64,000 nt of DNA from Reticulitermes speratus (GCA_021186555.1 JAJKFL010000013.1:42298644-42362643), one strand, 5' to 3'; counted from the stretch's first letter, positions 21,967 to 36,900 are shown. The notes: a model not told the origin generated them from the letters alone. Translations and numbers: made by a program.

Positions 21967-24900
21967 GTGAGTATTAAGGATATTTAGTTAGTTTTCATTG
22001 TGATTGATTAATGTTTGGAGAACAATTTGTATGCTATGTCTTAAAAGGTTTTCAGTACCAAGGCATCGATGTTTACGATTGACTGTTAAAGAAATTTGAC
22101 TAGTGATTTTTAGTTTCCAGTAGCCTTACTGGTTTTGCTTCGCGAAGCATTGTAACAGGCTAACAATATCCGTGAAGAAGAAGGATACTGATATATTTCA
22201 GGTTAATGATTTATGAATGAATGGAGTGCTCATGACCTGTAGCAAAACCGTTCTCTTATGTGCGTGTGTTAGTAAAGATGGTAGTGAGAGCATAATGTAC
22301 TGCCTTTTACTTACTGTGAAGTATGTGTTATGCGATATCGTGTGTTTTAAGTTGCCTTATGTCCCAAATAGTTTGCAGTGTTTCCTAACTCTGTTGTGGT
22401 TTTGTGCAGAAGTTTGGTTCAAACACGTTAAAAATTTATAAATATCAACAAAATTCTGGAGATTAAATCTGTATGACTTGCCGAAGTATTATGGAAATGA
22501 GTGTTGTATGTTGTAAGTTGGGCTTCCGTTCGCAGGAGTACAATTTAATATCTACATTTAGGTTATGCAGAGTGGACGATCGGGGGTTCAAATCCCGGGA
22601 GGGGGAAGAGATTTCTCTCTTCTGCAAATCATCCTTTGGGTCCCATCCAGCCTCCCATTCAGTGTGTATTGGGTGCTCTTTCCCTGGTGGTAAAGCGGCC
22701 AGGGCCTGAGGCTGATCAGTCACCTCCATCTAGTGCCAAGATTATGAATGTGTGGAGCTATACCTCCATTCCCTCTTTGCCTTGTGTGTGGAAACCTTTA
22801 CCTCTTAGACTGTTACATGGGACTGTGAGTTGAAAGTTACAGAACACATTTATGTCCAGTTAACATTCGTCTGTCTTCAAGAATCTGCCCACGAAATAAT
22901 ATTGAAATGATTAAAGATATGAATAAAAGGAAGTCAATATTCTCCATTCATTGTTGACAGTTGTGCAAACAAGCAACACAGATTTCAGCAGTAACTCTGC
23001 TTGTGATGTTTGTAAATGTCCGAGGCACTTGTATGTGCCATGGATACGTAAATATACATGCTCATAGTGGCTGGTATAGTGTTCAGTAATGCTGCTTATG
23101 ATGTCACAACCATCAAACCAAACAACTGTAGATTTTTCTGTGACAGGCTTTTTCTCCACTGCATGTTCTGACCCTCTTCCACCCACCACTGAGTCCAATA
23201 AATATGTGCCATATTCACAGCAAATTCCTAACATTGCATAACAATTAAGTGAAACCAACTCTTATTTTAGTTCATCGTGTAAAACTTGTGAAGCAGGATC
23301 TACCTTGTGAACTGCACAATGAAATATTTTCTTGTAAAAAATTTTGAGTCCTTATGAAATACGGTAACCCAGTTCATTACATACTGTTCACTAATAGAAT
23401 GTGCATCATACAAGACCAGCCCAAGACATATGGGTGTCCCAGGCAGGTTAATAATATGGCGCTCCTTCGAACTGATATGTTTAAACTTTTTCGACCTAGG
23501 ACAGGGCTGGCAAACTTTTGAGGGCACGTGCCCAAATTGCGGATAATTTTTGGTGAACTCCTTTCACTTGTGGAAACCTGATTTTACTAGCACCACATTT
23601 CCAATTATTTCGGTAACATCCTAGTGCCCCCTATAGGTTGGTGCCCTGCGCAGCTGCATGACTGGCCCACCCCTTATTCTGGCCCTGGCATCAAATCACA
23701 TATGTTGCTTATGTCTGAAAATTATTTATACAAGTGTTTCTTCTTCAAATGACCCTCTTACCTACCTCTCAAATAACAACCCTAATAATGATTTTGAGTA
23801 ACACTTTAGTGGAATGTCGTGTGAAGGAAAGCGGGTGCTCGTAGTGAGGCAGGAACTTCTTCACCAGGCTTAGTGAAAGCATTATCTCATCTCAGACTTT
23901 GCACAAATCATTGTACCCCATACAGGGCTCCACCATGTTACAGTGGAGGAACTGCTGAATATCTTTTCAAACAAATGTCCTGGTTACATAATCTCGAGGA
24001 AATCATACTCATAATTTCAGTGAAGATTAAATTTGAGACCATGCTATAGAGTAGTGGTTATGAAGTCTGCTATTTATTCGTAAGGTACAGAGCCACTCAA
24101 AGGAGGCCCATAATTGTCATGAATTGTACGTTAATTTACTAGTGAAAAGGAAACCTGGTGAAGACATACCTTGGCCTTCTGTTTGTGGGGCTGCTGAAGT
24201 ATAGGGTAATTGACAACAAGCCAGGCATTTTTGACCTGAAAAGAAACATTACGGTTTAAATTGCTGCAGTTCCTCTTGCTTTGCTGGCTGAATGTTCATG
24301 AATGTGGAGTGTCATAAATGAATGTGTCTGCATGCGAATGGAAAACCATATGCACCATTTTCTGTAACTGTTGTCTCTACATCTACCAAATATACTACTC
24401 GCCAAGTTGCATTTCTGTGATCTATAATTATTAATTTGTGGGCCGGGATAGCGTAGTCGGTATAGCGACTCGCTACGGGCTGGAAGGTCCGGGGATCGAA
24501 TCCTGGTGGGGGCGAGATTTTCCGCACCCATCCAGACTGGTCCTGGGGCCCACCCAGCCTCCTATACAATGGGTACTGGGTCTCTTTCCCGGGGGTAAAG
24601 CAGCCGGGTCGTGGAGCTGACCACCCACCCTCATCTAGTACCAGGGTTAAAGAACGAGTAAAGCTATACCTCTACTCCCCCTCTGGGCCTTCGTGGCCTG
24701 TTCTAGGGAGAACTTTACCTTTACCTTTTATAACTATTAATTCAGGACCTCCTTGAAATGAATAAATCAGTATGTTAATCCAGGCCACAGAGAGTATTAT
24801 TTATCACCAGGATGCTCACCACAGAGTGAGCAACATCAGTGCTGCATTGTGACCAATGATGCTGCCCACTCTGCAGTGCTCAGTAAAGCAGTACCAAATA

Positions 24901-27900
24901 CCTTCTGTATTAGTATTGAGAGTTACCTAATTTCCCAAACTTTCTGTAGATATATTTTGTAGTTATGTGCTAAAATAACCAATGAAGTATTTCTGTTTCT
25001 TCCATTTTGGCAGTATTGTCCTTACAATTATAATTACCTTGGTGTCTGATGCAGCCCATTGTACCTGTTTATAAGAAGGGTGTTAAAACAGATTGAAGTA
25101 ATTATCAAGTATATGTAGGTTAAATTATTGAGTATCATCAGCATGTATGTCTACATAACAGATCAACTACTGATTATATATTCTGCATTTGTGAGATACT
25201 TGAGAAGAGTTGAGAATACAATGTTGCAGTGTATCAGTTATTTGTAGGCTTTAAGAAAGCCTCTGATGCAGTGAGGAGGGAGATTTGGTGTAATAATCTC
25301 ATTGAAAATAGTTAATAAAGACGAGTCTAAATGAAACCTGTAGCAGAGTCTGGGTAGGCAAACATTTGTGTGACACATTTCCTATTAAGTATGCTCTGAA
25401 ACAAGGAGATGCTTTATTGCCATTGCTTTTCAATTTTGCTTTGGAATGTGCCATTAGGAAGGTTCAAGAAAATGAGTAGGGCCTGAAATTCAATGATACA
25501 CATCAGTTTGTGGTTTACATTGATGATCTTAATTTATTTGGTGAAAGCATATGTACTACAAAGAAGAACTCAGGAGCCTTATTGGTTGCTAGTAAGGACG
25601 TTGGTCTAGAAGTAAATGATATATGTCTTGAAGCTTTCACAACAACAGCGTGCAGTTAAATCTTCTTGGGCAGACTTTGACATGGCTGTCTGCCTGAGAA
25701 GATTTTATTGCATAGATGTAAATGTCTTATGAACACAGCGCAGGGCAAAATCATAACATAAAGATAGGAAATAAATCCATTGAAAGTGTGGCAGATTTCA
25801 GATATTTGGGGGCAACCAAAATTGCATTCATGAAGAAATTAAGAGCAGATTGAACTCAGAGAATACGTGCTGCCATTCAGTCCGTAATCGTTTTTCTTCC
25901 TGTTTTCTGTACAAAAAATATTAATATTAAAATACACAGAACTGTAAATTTGTCTGTTGTTTTGTATGGGTGTGAAACTTGGTCTTTCACATTGAGTGAA
26001 GGACATTGGCTGAGGGTGTTTGATAGTAGGGTACTGAGGAAGATACTTGGGCTTCAGAGATAGGATTGAGTTACCAGGGGACTGGAAGAAACTGCACATT
26101 GCAGATCTTCATGATTTGTACTCCTCACCAAGTATTATTTGTGTGATCAAATCAAGAAGGATGGGATGGACAGGGCATGTGTAATGTAGGGAGAAGGTTC
26201 ATGTGGGGTTTTGGTGGGAAAATGTGAGAGGATACCACTTGGAAGATGTAGGCAGTGATGTGATAATATTAAAACAGATTTAAAGAAATCGGTTGGAAGG
26301 ACGTGGATTGCATTCATCTGGCGCAGGACAGGGACAAGTGGTGGGCTGTTGTGGTTCTGTGCTGTTCGGGTTTCATAAAATGCATGCAATTTCTTGTTGA
26401 GCTGGAGTTAGTAAGTTCATGCAGCAACATAAAATCAAACAAATGGTTGTGTTCCTTCCGTCATATGGTATTGTGATATAATGATATCTGGCTATTTTGC
26501 TCATATTGTATACATATTCCTTTCCTTGAGACCATTACAGTGACTGACATCAAGCATGATGGTGAAGAACTAGGCAAGAACAGGGATTTTTCAGTGGCAT
26601 CAAGGCTGTGGTGGCTCTGGGGCCTAGCTTTCTCATATTGTTGGTAACGCACCCTACAGTTTACTACAAGTGATACTAGTTCCAGGGAATTTATCAGTAA
26701 ATAGCGTGTTATGAATGATCCAGAAGAGCTGTGTTAGCATTGTGGTTGTCTACGTGCTTGATTGAATTTCAACTCAAGTATGTATGGAAATGTTTCTCTG
26801 AGCCACCATTTCCACTGAGCTGTTAGGCCCACCCACCCGTATCAATGAGTACCGGGTGCTCTTTCCTGCAGACAAAGTAGCCGAAGCTTACCACTCATCT
26901 CCAAGATTAATGATGCGTGGAGCTGTATCGCCTCTCCTCCATATGGCGTAATTAAGCACAGAGATAATTTTACTGTATAACCTGTGACGAAATGTTATGA
27001 CGTATTCGGAACTGGATTTCAACGGTGTTGCTGTCTGCAGTCACATCAACGTGTCTTTTGAAACAGTTTTTCTCTTCTTCAAAGCGCCCGTACAGGCGTT
27101 GGGGTCACCCAGCCTCCCATTAAATGGGTGTCGTGGGGAGGGGGGGGGGGCAAGCGTCCGGGGTGTGAGGCTGGCCACTCACCATATACTGGCGAGGGGG
27201 CGAGACGTTAAGAATAAGTGGAGCTGTACGACCACTCCCCCTCATTGTTCCTGGCGTGCACAGGGGCAACTTTACCTGTATCTTTCTTTCCTTGTAAAGT
27301 TGACCTTGGAATGAGATTGCTTTGAGTATTTGGGTGAGCTGTTATACGTGCTTCTTCATCTGATGAATGAATTACGGCGTGAGAGGGTTAGTGTGGAGCC
27401 GCTGGTGTCCGAAGGATCTTGACTCGAGAGGCCGAGAGACAAGCTGAAGTTACACGATGCCGTACGGTAATATCCTGGACAGCTCGGTTACTAATGCACC
27501 AAGTTCTGACATGATTATACAGACAGGATAAACTCTAGGATTTCATGTGGGGGCATTTTACGAAGTCAGTAAAGAAGTACCTTTGATTGTGACCCAAAAA
27601 ACAACATTTTTGAACTGTCAGGGGGAATGCCGATCCCGGTAGCCGTGCGGTGTACGGCGTAGGTCTGCAGCCGCTTGATTGCTGGGATCGCGGGTTCGAA
27701 TCCCGCTGAGGTCATGGATGTACGTCCCTTTGTGTTGTGTGTTGTGCAGGTAGCGGCTTCTGCGACGGGCTGATCAATCATTCAGAGAAGTCCTACCGTG
27801 TGTGTGTGTGATCTAGAAATCTCGAACACGGGTGTTGTCCACAGGAGAAAAAATGTGAGGGGAACTATGTGAGCATGTTGATGAAACTTCGGCTTAAGAA

Positions 27901-30900
27901 AACGGAATTTATTGCAGTTAAGTTTTATTTGCTGATCAGTGAATTATTCTACCATAAATTTAATTGAGTCGGGAATTTGTTGCAAGTTCCATGTAGTGTG
28001 TACTTCACATGTAGCTGTCTGATACGAGCCTGCGAATTTGTGCGCTAGCGGCACGGCTGCCAATTAATGTTAGGTCCTGGACTTTTGAATGACTGTACAG
28101 TTTTAAGAAGTACGCTGTCCCGTGAGCTGAGTTTAATTTTATCGTTGGATCATAAATGTGTGTAAGTAAGGCCTTAACAACACAAGCTGGTAGAACTGGA
28201 AGTTTTGCAGAAGTCGTTGTTAAGGTCGGATTTAATTATTTTGTAGTTTCATGACAACGGTCAACACAACTAAGTGTATTGGGTGACGTCTGGATCAGTT
28301 ATTTCGAGCATGTGTATTAAATGTGATAACGACGTGATAGCAGCATACTGATATACTGAAGCTTCAGCCTACCTCCCCACCCCCCCTTCCGATGCCCATG
28401 CCAAGGGGTGCGTATCGATGCTCATTTAAAGGGCATTTTACATGTCCAGTATTGTGATATTGACAAGAATATTGATAGTGTAAGGGTGGTATTTACTACT
28501 TTTCCTACTCGGAATCTTGACCCGTGAAGATGGGACCGATACGTTGTCCCGAAACGTCGGTAAATAATTACCACACGACGCCGTGTAATTACCCAGAAGA
28601 CCACAGATTTCATCAACATCGCGGCGGAAGCCTGAAATCAAGATGGTATTTACTAGTTCAAATATTGATGGAAAGTGGCTTGATGGTTTGAAAATATTTA
28701 TGATGGTTTCAGTATATGTTGATGTAATACAGGCAGTAATTGTGCATCAGCCACCATGGAGCTGTTACAAGTAACGCTACCTACAAGACGACATGCTTCA
28801 AAGACGGCAGCAGTGCGGTTTGTTGGTAAAATATATTGAACGTACATACGTTGTTGACTCCAGTATACGTATTAATAACCGCATAAAGGGCCATTGAAGG
28901 TAATATTTCCATGTTCAGATTTGTGTGGTTCACGTAAGGATGACATTGATGGGGCCAAATAGAGATCAGAACTGCTTTGCTTGTTTTGAGAATATTTCCG
29001 ACATAAATTTTGACTGTGTACCGGTCGTGTATGTGACAATTTTTGGAGAATGCCCATTATGACAGTGATAATGTGTATTACCCGATTTCGGAGGATTCCT
29101 GGTTCTGCTCGGCATACGAGGTCTGTCCAAAAAGTATCCGACCTTGGGCCGGGAAAACAAAGTTCTTTATCTGGGTGGTTACAATACCTAATCCCCTTCA
29201 AAGTAGGCCCCTTGTGACTCCACACACTTAGCCCAGCGGCCCTTCCATCGCTGGAAGCAATTCTGGAAAGCGTGTTTTGGAATGGTGTGCAGCTGCGCCG
29301 TCGCGTTCTGTATGATGTCCTCGCGGCTGTCAAAACGGGAGTCTTTTAGCGGTGTCTTCAATCTCGGGAACAGCCAGAAATCACAAGGAGCCATGTCAGG
29401 AGAATAGGGAGCCTGGCGAACCTGCTGAATGCCGTGCTTAGCCAGGAAACCCTGGATCAGGTGTGATGAATGAGCTGGGGCGTTGTCATGATGCAGCTGC
29501 CAGTTGCGTGCGTCCCACAGCTCCGGTCTCTTGCGCCGAACTGCATCACGAAGATGACGGAGGACTTCTTGGTAGTACTCCTTATTGACAGTTTGGCCTA
29601 GTGGTGCGTACTCATGATGCACAACACCCCGGTAATCGAAAACAAACATTCAGTATCACCTTCACTTTGCCCCGAACCTGTCGTGCTTTTTGGGCCTCGG
29701 GGATGTTGGATGCTTCCATTGTGACAACTGGCCCTTGGTTTCCGGGTCATATCCGTACACCCACGACTCGTCACCAGTGATCACAGTCTTCAGGAACTCA
29801 GGATCCCTGTTGGCGCACTCCAGCATGTCCTGCGCGACCTCAAGGCGGAGTTGTTGCTGCTCCGGCGAAAGCAGTTTGGGCACAAATTTTGCCGCCACTC
29901 TTCGCATGCCCACATCCTCAGTTAAAATCGTGTTTGCGGAACCTCTGCTGATCCCAACCTCATCAGCATTTTCCCGGACGGTCAAACGACGGTCCTCCAT
30001 GATCAATGTCCGCACTTTGTCAATGACATCAGCATTTCAGCTCGTTGACGGTCTCCCGGAACGCTGGTCACTGTCCGCCGACATGCGGCCATCTTTAAAG
30101 CGGTTGAACCACTCTTTAATTTGAGTGACCCCCATTGCTTCATCGCCGAAAGCCTGCTGAATTTTGCGGATTGTTTCCGCTTGGGTATCCCCAAGTTTCT
30201 GACAAAACTTGATGCAGTATCGCTGCTCCAAGCGTTCTGTCATCTTGAGCGAAACGAGAATGCGACGAACACGTGTTACACCACTTCGCTATCTGGCAGC
30301 GACAGACGCATCCAGCGGTGTTGCGAGGCAGCAAAAAATCACGCAAGCGCATGAAAGTCCCTTCTACCACTACGCTCAGTTTCCCCACCCTTTCGCCATT
30401 ACTTACCGCGGGGAAAAATATAGTCGGATACTTTTTGGACAGACCTCGTATGTGTGGTAGATATCTGCTGTATAACACCTGGCTTTGGCTCCAGAGCACG
30501 TGAGGTGGCACTGCGGTAATTCATCATATCGCATTCGGCGGCCCCTTTTTCAAAACTCAAAGGACCGGAACTCTTGACGGACATTTCGTGGCTTCTGACA
30601 CTTCTCAGTCAAATGACAAGATACGGTGCGTCCTTTGCAATGCGGATGGCACGCAACTACCGTATCGGCCCTTGTATGTCGAATATGCGGTAGTTTGATC
30701 ACGGTGTGTTACCTACGTCTGAAGACTTTTTTACACACATCAGGAAGACGTCAGAACAGTCCACTTTCATTAGCAGGCGCAACAGACGAAAATTGCTGCT
30801 GTTAGTGAATATGAAGTACAGTGTAACACGGATGGGCTTTGCTGTTTTAACCTATGTGAGGGAGAAATCATATAAAATGTGTCGTAGCAAATCTAGAAGT

Positions 30901-33900
30901 CTGTTTTCCAGTGCTGGGTTCAATTGAATCAACAATGCATCGACTGGTGGACAGTTTTCGAACAACAGGTCCCTTACCAGAGAAGAGGGGAGAGTAAACA
31001 CGAAGTAATTGCAGCGTGATTAAAAGCATCTCCACGAAGATATTCTAAAACGGTTATTCCAGTAAACCGGTATATCGTAGTCATCTGTACACCCAGTCAC
31101 AAAATTTCTTTGTTTGAAACCATGTAAGTTTACGGTTGTGCAGGAACTCCAGGAGGCAGTCTGTTGCGAGAGGTAACTGGTTATGTGCAGTTGCGTAGTG
31201 GTGAAGTCGATCCATTGCTAGCTTACAGCACAGACGAGGCGTGATTTTGGTAAAACACCCACGCGAATGCTGAAAATAACAGATACTGGTCGGCAGATAA
31301 TCGTAGGCTAATAAATGAGGTGCTGTTACGTGAAAGTGAAGTTGGAATGCGGTGTGCTGTCAGTGCAACAAGGATAAGGGGACTCAGTCTTTTCATTGGC
31401 CAATTCAGAAATGTACATTGGACAAATTCTCGCACCGCTTTTTTTAAAATGTAAGTTATGAGAAGGAATACGGGTTGTTTAAGCCGGACTCTGCAACCGT
31501 CCGCACGCCAAATATTACAGTGACTTCCGTACGCAACGTTTTCGGGTACCGAATAATTAATCGTCCTTTGTGGTCTCATTAAGCCAATCTGATACCATGT
31601 GACTGTTGTCTGTGGGGGAATTTGAAAGACAAAGCATATAAAACAATCCACATACAGAGGACGAACTGAAATATTCAGGCGCACAGTGTTGACAGTTTCT
31701 AGAAAAAAAACTTTAAACATTTTTAATAACATGTTTGTCAAATGTCAGGCTTGTGTAAAAGTTGCAGGTGGTCATTTCTGACATATATTTTAACATGTAA
31801 GTTACACATACACACAAATTGTTAATTTACATCCTGTGAGCGGGTTCCTTGTTAAGTTTGACATTCTCTACAACGTACTTTAACAACGGCACGACATCTT
31901 CCACCCAAATCTCTCCCGAACCACCCCCACAGCATATGCCACAGCTGTAGGAAATATATAGTCTCCTTGTTAAGGGGTGGGGGACATGTGTGTTTTTATC
32001 AGGGAATTCGGCTGTGGTATTTGTCCTGTTGCAAGGGAGATCTGTCAGAGGGCAGTAGATGGCCCAGTCTGTGTTGTTAGACGATAAGGGAATGTATAAT
32101 GTACGTTATATTCACGACGTGTGGTATATCTCGCGATTCTTTGTAGCGTGACGTCAACCATTCACCAGTCTGCTTGGCGTCATGGTATTAAGCGACTGAA
32201 GTCTGGATCCGTGACAGTATTATGTAGAGCGTCTTTTACCCCACGCTGGTGTGAAAATAGCTAGTCTCTTGGTCCAGTTCCAAAATAATATTTTTAGGCC
32301 GGTTACAGTAAAGAGGAAGAAGAAACAAATAACGGATCTGAACTGTCTGTGAACTTTGAACAAGCTCGTACTAGGCGGTTGTTAACACTTTCAGGCGGCT
32401 CATCTGGACACGTTAGCGTTGTAACGTTACTTCAATACGAAATGGGATTGTCATGAGGATTCTGTGATTTTCTCCAACCCTTGTTTTAGAACAAAGCAAT
32501 ACAAGCTTGTATTCCGTTCTAAAGAGCTCCCTGAGGATGGCACCCCGGTGCCGAAACATGTAGGAGTTTAATACTTGTCATGAATTGTATTTTATTAAGT
32601 GCTATGCTGGTTGATCCAGAATTGCCATGGCAAAAACAGCATTCAACAAGAAGAAAAATCTTTTCACCAGCAAACTGGAATTAAATTTAAGGAAGAAACT
32701 AGTAAAGTGCTCCATTTGGAGCATAGCTTTGTGTGGTGCTGAAACGTGGACACTTGGGAAAGTAGATCAGAAGTATCTGGAAAGTTTTGAAATGTGGTGT
32801 TGGAGAAGAATGGAGAAGATCAGTTGGACCGATCGTGTGAGAAATGAAGAAGTATTACACAGAGTGAAGGAGGAGAGGAATATCGTACATACAATAAAAA
32901 GAAGAAAGGCTAACTGGATTGGTCACATCTTGCGTAGAAACTGCCTTCTGAAACACGTGATTGAAGGAAACTTAGAAGGAAGGATAGAAATGACGGGACG
33001 ACGAGGGAGAAGACGTAAGCAGCTGCTGGATGACCTTAAGGAAAAGAAAAGATACTGGAAATTGAAAGAGGAAGCACTAGATCGCACCCTGTGGAGAATT
33101 CGCTTTGGAAGAGGCTACGGACCTGTCGTAAGACAGACTGCAGAATGAAGAGGCTACGGACCTGTCGTAAGACAGACTGCAGAATGAAGAGGCTACGGAC
33201 CTGTCGTAAGACAGACTGCAGAATGAAGAGGCTACGGACCTGTCGTAAGACAGACTGCAGAATGAAGAGGCTACGGACCTGTCGTAAGACAGACTGCAGA
33301 ATGAATTAATGAATGCTGGTTGATGTGTTAATTGTAAGAATATGCACGGTGTAACGTAAAATTTCGAAATAAAGGTAAAGCAGTACCATACAGGCCTAGG
33401 AAGGCCCTTAGGGCTCCAGGAGGTCGATGCTCCCAGGTTTTTAGACAATCGGCACATGAAGGTGGTAAGGTTGTCATCCCTACGCACTGGCCGCCTTTAC
33501 CCCCCAGGAAAGATTCCCGGTACTCATTTCTGTTAGAGGCTGAGTCGACCCCAGGGCCATAGTGCGACCGAAACGATTATGTCAGTGAAAAATTCCAGTG
33601 ACACCATCGGGAATCGAACCCGCGACGTTCCGGTTTGTAGCGCAGTGCCTCAACCAACTGCGCCACCGCGTGCCCCCAAAATTTCGAAATAAGTCGATTT
33701 ATTCTGGGATTAGAATGAAACCCGTTAAGTAGGCAGACTCGCTGAACATAATACCGAGTTACTGCCGCCACTGGTCTTTGATGCCTATAGCGAGTTAGGC
33801 GGGCCTATCTGAGTCGTGAGCAAAGCCTACCCGTATAGTGGTTGTGGCGGCGACGATGATTGGCGATGATGTTCGGCAGAGGCTACAACATAACGTGGAA

Positions 33901-36900
33901 TTGGATCCACGGTTGGGACCCAGTTTTACCTCACATCCACAAAGTTTGGATAATGCCAAGGAAGCGGGAGCAATTCGGACGAATCCGTACTCGATCCGCC
34001 GGATCTGGAATTAAAAATTTTGCGCCGGAGGCCATTGCATTACCCTCAGCAGGTCCGCCGAAACGTAGAAGTGCGATGATATTGCTTTCAGCTTTTCAAA
34101 TTCTGCAAGAAAGTAGGTATGCTTTGTGCGTATTTCTACGTACAGTCAGTTGCATTTTTCGTTAGGCTAAGTGTTGTGAACGTTACAATAACGGAGTTGT
34201 TGTTGTTGTTGTTGTTTTGTATTGTGCTATGTTTTTGTGAAGAGCTTGGTGCAGATTCTGTGTAGTTCAAGTCAGTCGCATATAACCTCAAGGTTTTGAA
34301 TGGCCACCATGTTTGTGTTTGTTGACTTAAAGCATGGGTCTCCAACCCGCGGGCCGCTTGCGGCGTACCAGGCTGTTACGCGATCCGGGGCCACATTTTT
34401 CAGTTGTGTATATACTATAGAAATTACACAATTTAGGAGGTTAGTTATGCCAGTTGTGAGTTTTTACGTGCGGCTCGCAATCCAGTCCACAATGACGGTT
34501 GTAGCCCTTTTCCAATTAAGGTTGGACACCCATGACTTAAAACATTCTTTGTAAAAAAAAAAAATTGTATAGGTACTTTTGTGATCTGTCTCCGTACCAA
34601 ATTTCACGTTCCCAGCTCCAGTGGTTTAGCAGGTACCGCCAGCAAACCGAAGGCTAAAGAAACTGTTCGCACAGTTGCCGCATTCTTGTTTCACGTTGTA
34701 GACAGACATTGCCGTAACAAACGTTACTTACTTTTTCAAGGTCTATTGCCATATCTCATTTCAGGACCTAAAAGTGGCACTGGTGTCTCTCCCTGCTCGC
34801 AAATTTTCGCGGCTGCTGTATTGTTATTGTCGATTGCAGGAAACTGAAAAATACGGCTTTGGAGTAACCTCTAGTGTCATGATGTTCGTAATCAGTTTCC
34901 GGAAAATTGTTCAGGTGGTTCATAGTTGAACTGGGGGACACACGGACAGATTGAGAATCTCAAAAGCCAATTATTTTTCCTATGTAAGAAGGAAAGTCGA
35001 CTAAAATTAGGCGCAGAAATCTCTATATTGCAGAACTGTGTTACTGTTGCGACGTAATAGACCGTATCAGTTAAGTAAGATAAGCATATTGAAAAGAAAG
35101 ATACAGTTAGCGCCCTTCTTAGTTATATAACTAGAGTAAATGAGTGAATGTCTTATTAAGACGTATAAATAATGACGAACATTTGACTATGCTATTTTGG
35201 GGGGGGGGTGTGGAGGTGCCCATTGTTTTCGTGACATTTTAGTAACCGGTTTGTCATGTGCCTGTGGCACTTTAACCCAGATTTCACAGTAAGATTAATC
35301 ATATTAGAGAGACGTAGAGGTCTAAAGCACAAAATGTTTAATTGCTTTCCATAATTGTATAAATTAGTTTTTGGTTTGGTAAGCTTTTAATGAGTTGAAA
35401 TGAGCATTTGTATTGGGTGTTCAAGTTGAATTGCATCTCGCTTCACCGGAATAGTCACGGAGGTTTCTCGGTATGAAAGGTTTGTGAGCATTCGTTCACT
35501 AGCCCACGCACTGACCGACAGACAGTTTGTGAGCATTCGTTCACTAGCCCACGCACTGACCGACAGACAGTTTGTGAGCATTCGTTCACTAGCCCACGCA
35601 CTGACCGACAGACAGACAGTTTCATCAGAGAGATTTCATACCTTCATATCGTGTAAGAAATGCGTAGAAGGAAATTTTGAAATATCAAAAATTGAAAGTG
35701 TTTATCCCTTGAAAATATTCGCGGGTTATGGCACCGTGTAGTTTGGTAGGTTGTGTCTTAATCCAGAAGGCTGTAGTCAGAACGTTCGCTATAGAAACCT
35801 AAAGCATATATTTAATTTATACCCTTTGAAACACGAAGATCGAGAAGAGGAAAGGGGGAGAAGAAGAAGCAGAAGAAGAATTGGCGTAGCGAAATTCACT
35901 ACATTTCGGGAGGAAGTTTGAAGGCAGTGCGCGCCCGTCCTTCTGTTAAAGGAGCCAAGTTAGAGCAGCGGTCGCCAACCGGTGGTCCGCTGACCACTGA
36001 TGGTCCGCGAGAAAATTTTGGTGGTCCGTGGAGAAATTTGGACATTATTTGCAATTTTTATGTTTATTATACTTATTTCAAACCAGCAGCAACAAATATC
36101 ACACTAATAATTTTGTTATAATTAAACAAGTGCATTTCATATTAATAAAATGTAACTTTTATGATCATTATTTTTAGATGTTTGTACCTTTTTAAAAAAA
36201 ATTATGTTAGTGGTCCGCGGGATTCAAAATTGTGAGTTTAGTGGTCCGTGAGGTCCGAATGGTTGGCGACCGCTGGGTTAGAGAGTTGGGAATTGATGTA
36301 AGGTGATGGTTTGTGGACTGAGCTGCAGCAGAGGAAAGAGAGGAGCATTTGGGTGACGTTTGAATTTTGTTGTGAGGCTGCATGAGAAGATGCAGGGGCA
36401 CATGATTGGGTAACAGAACTTTTTGTTGTGAGGGCTGTATGAGAAGTATGCAGTGCAACATGGAACTTGGGTACCACGTAACATTTTGTTGTGAGGGCTG
36501 CATGAGAAGTATGCAGTGCAACATGGAACTTGGGTACGCACGTAACATTTTGTTGTGAGGGCTGCATGAGAAGTATGCAGTGCAACATGGAACTTGGGTA
36601 CGCACGTAACATTTTGTTGTGAGGGCTGCATGAGAAGTATGCAGTGCAACATGGAACTTGGGTACGCACGTAACATTTTGTTGTGAGGGCTGCATGAGAA
36701 GTATGCAGTGCAACATGGAACTTGGGTACACACGTAACATTTTGTTGTGAGGGCTGCATGAGAAGTATGCAGTGCAACATGGAACTTGGGTACGACACGT
36801 AACATTTTGTTGTGAGGGCTGCATGAGAAGTATGCAGTGCAACATGGAACTTGGGTACCACGTAACATTTTGTTGTGAGGGCTGCATGAGAAGTATGCAG

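Noticed and set aside
23512-23690. Possible hAT-type element with CAGGG ends
   Set aside because: Ends match poorly and no 8-bp target duplication is found.
27628-27705. Possible tRNA genes at SINE heads (also 24437, 33590-33677 and 39775)
   Set aside because: A and B boxes are present, but there is no matching acceptor stem, and conserved SINE bodies and tails follow.
31223-31741. 172-codon minus-strand open frame
   Set aside because: It is antisense to a transposase relic whose motifs read in order on the plus strand.
33091-33309. Plus-strand open frame through the 39-bp minisatellite
   Set aside because: Wrong frame relative to the LINE coding sequence; it exists only because the unit is a multiple of three.
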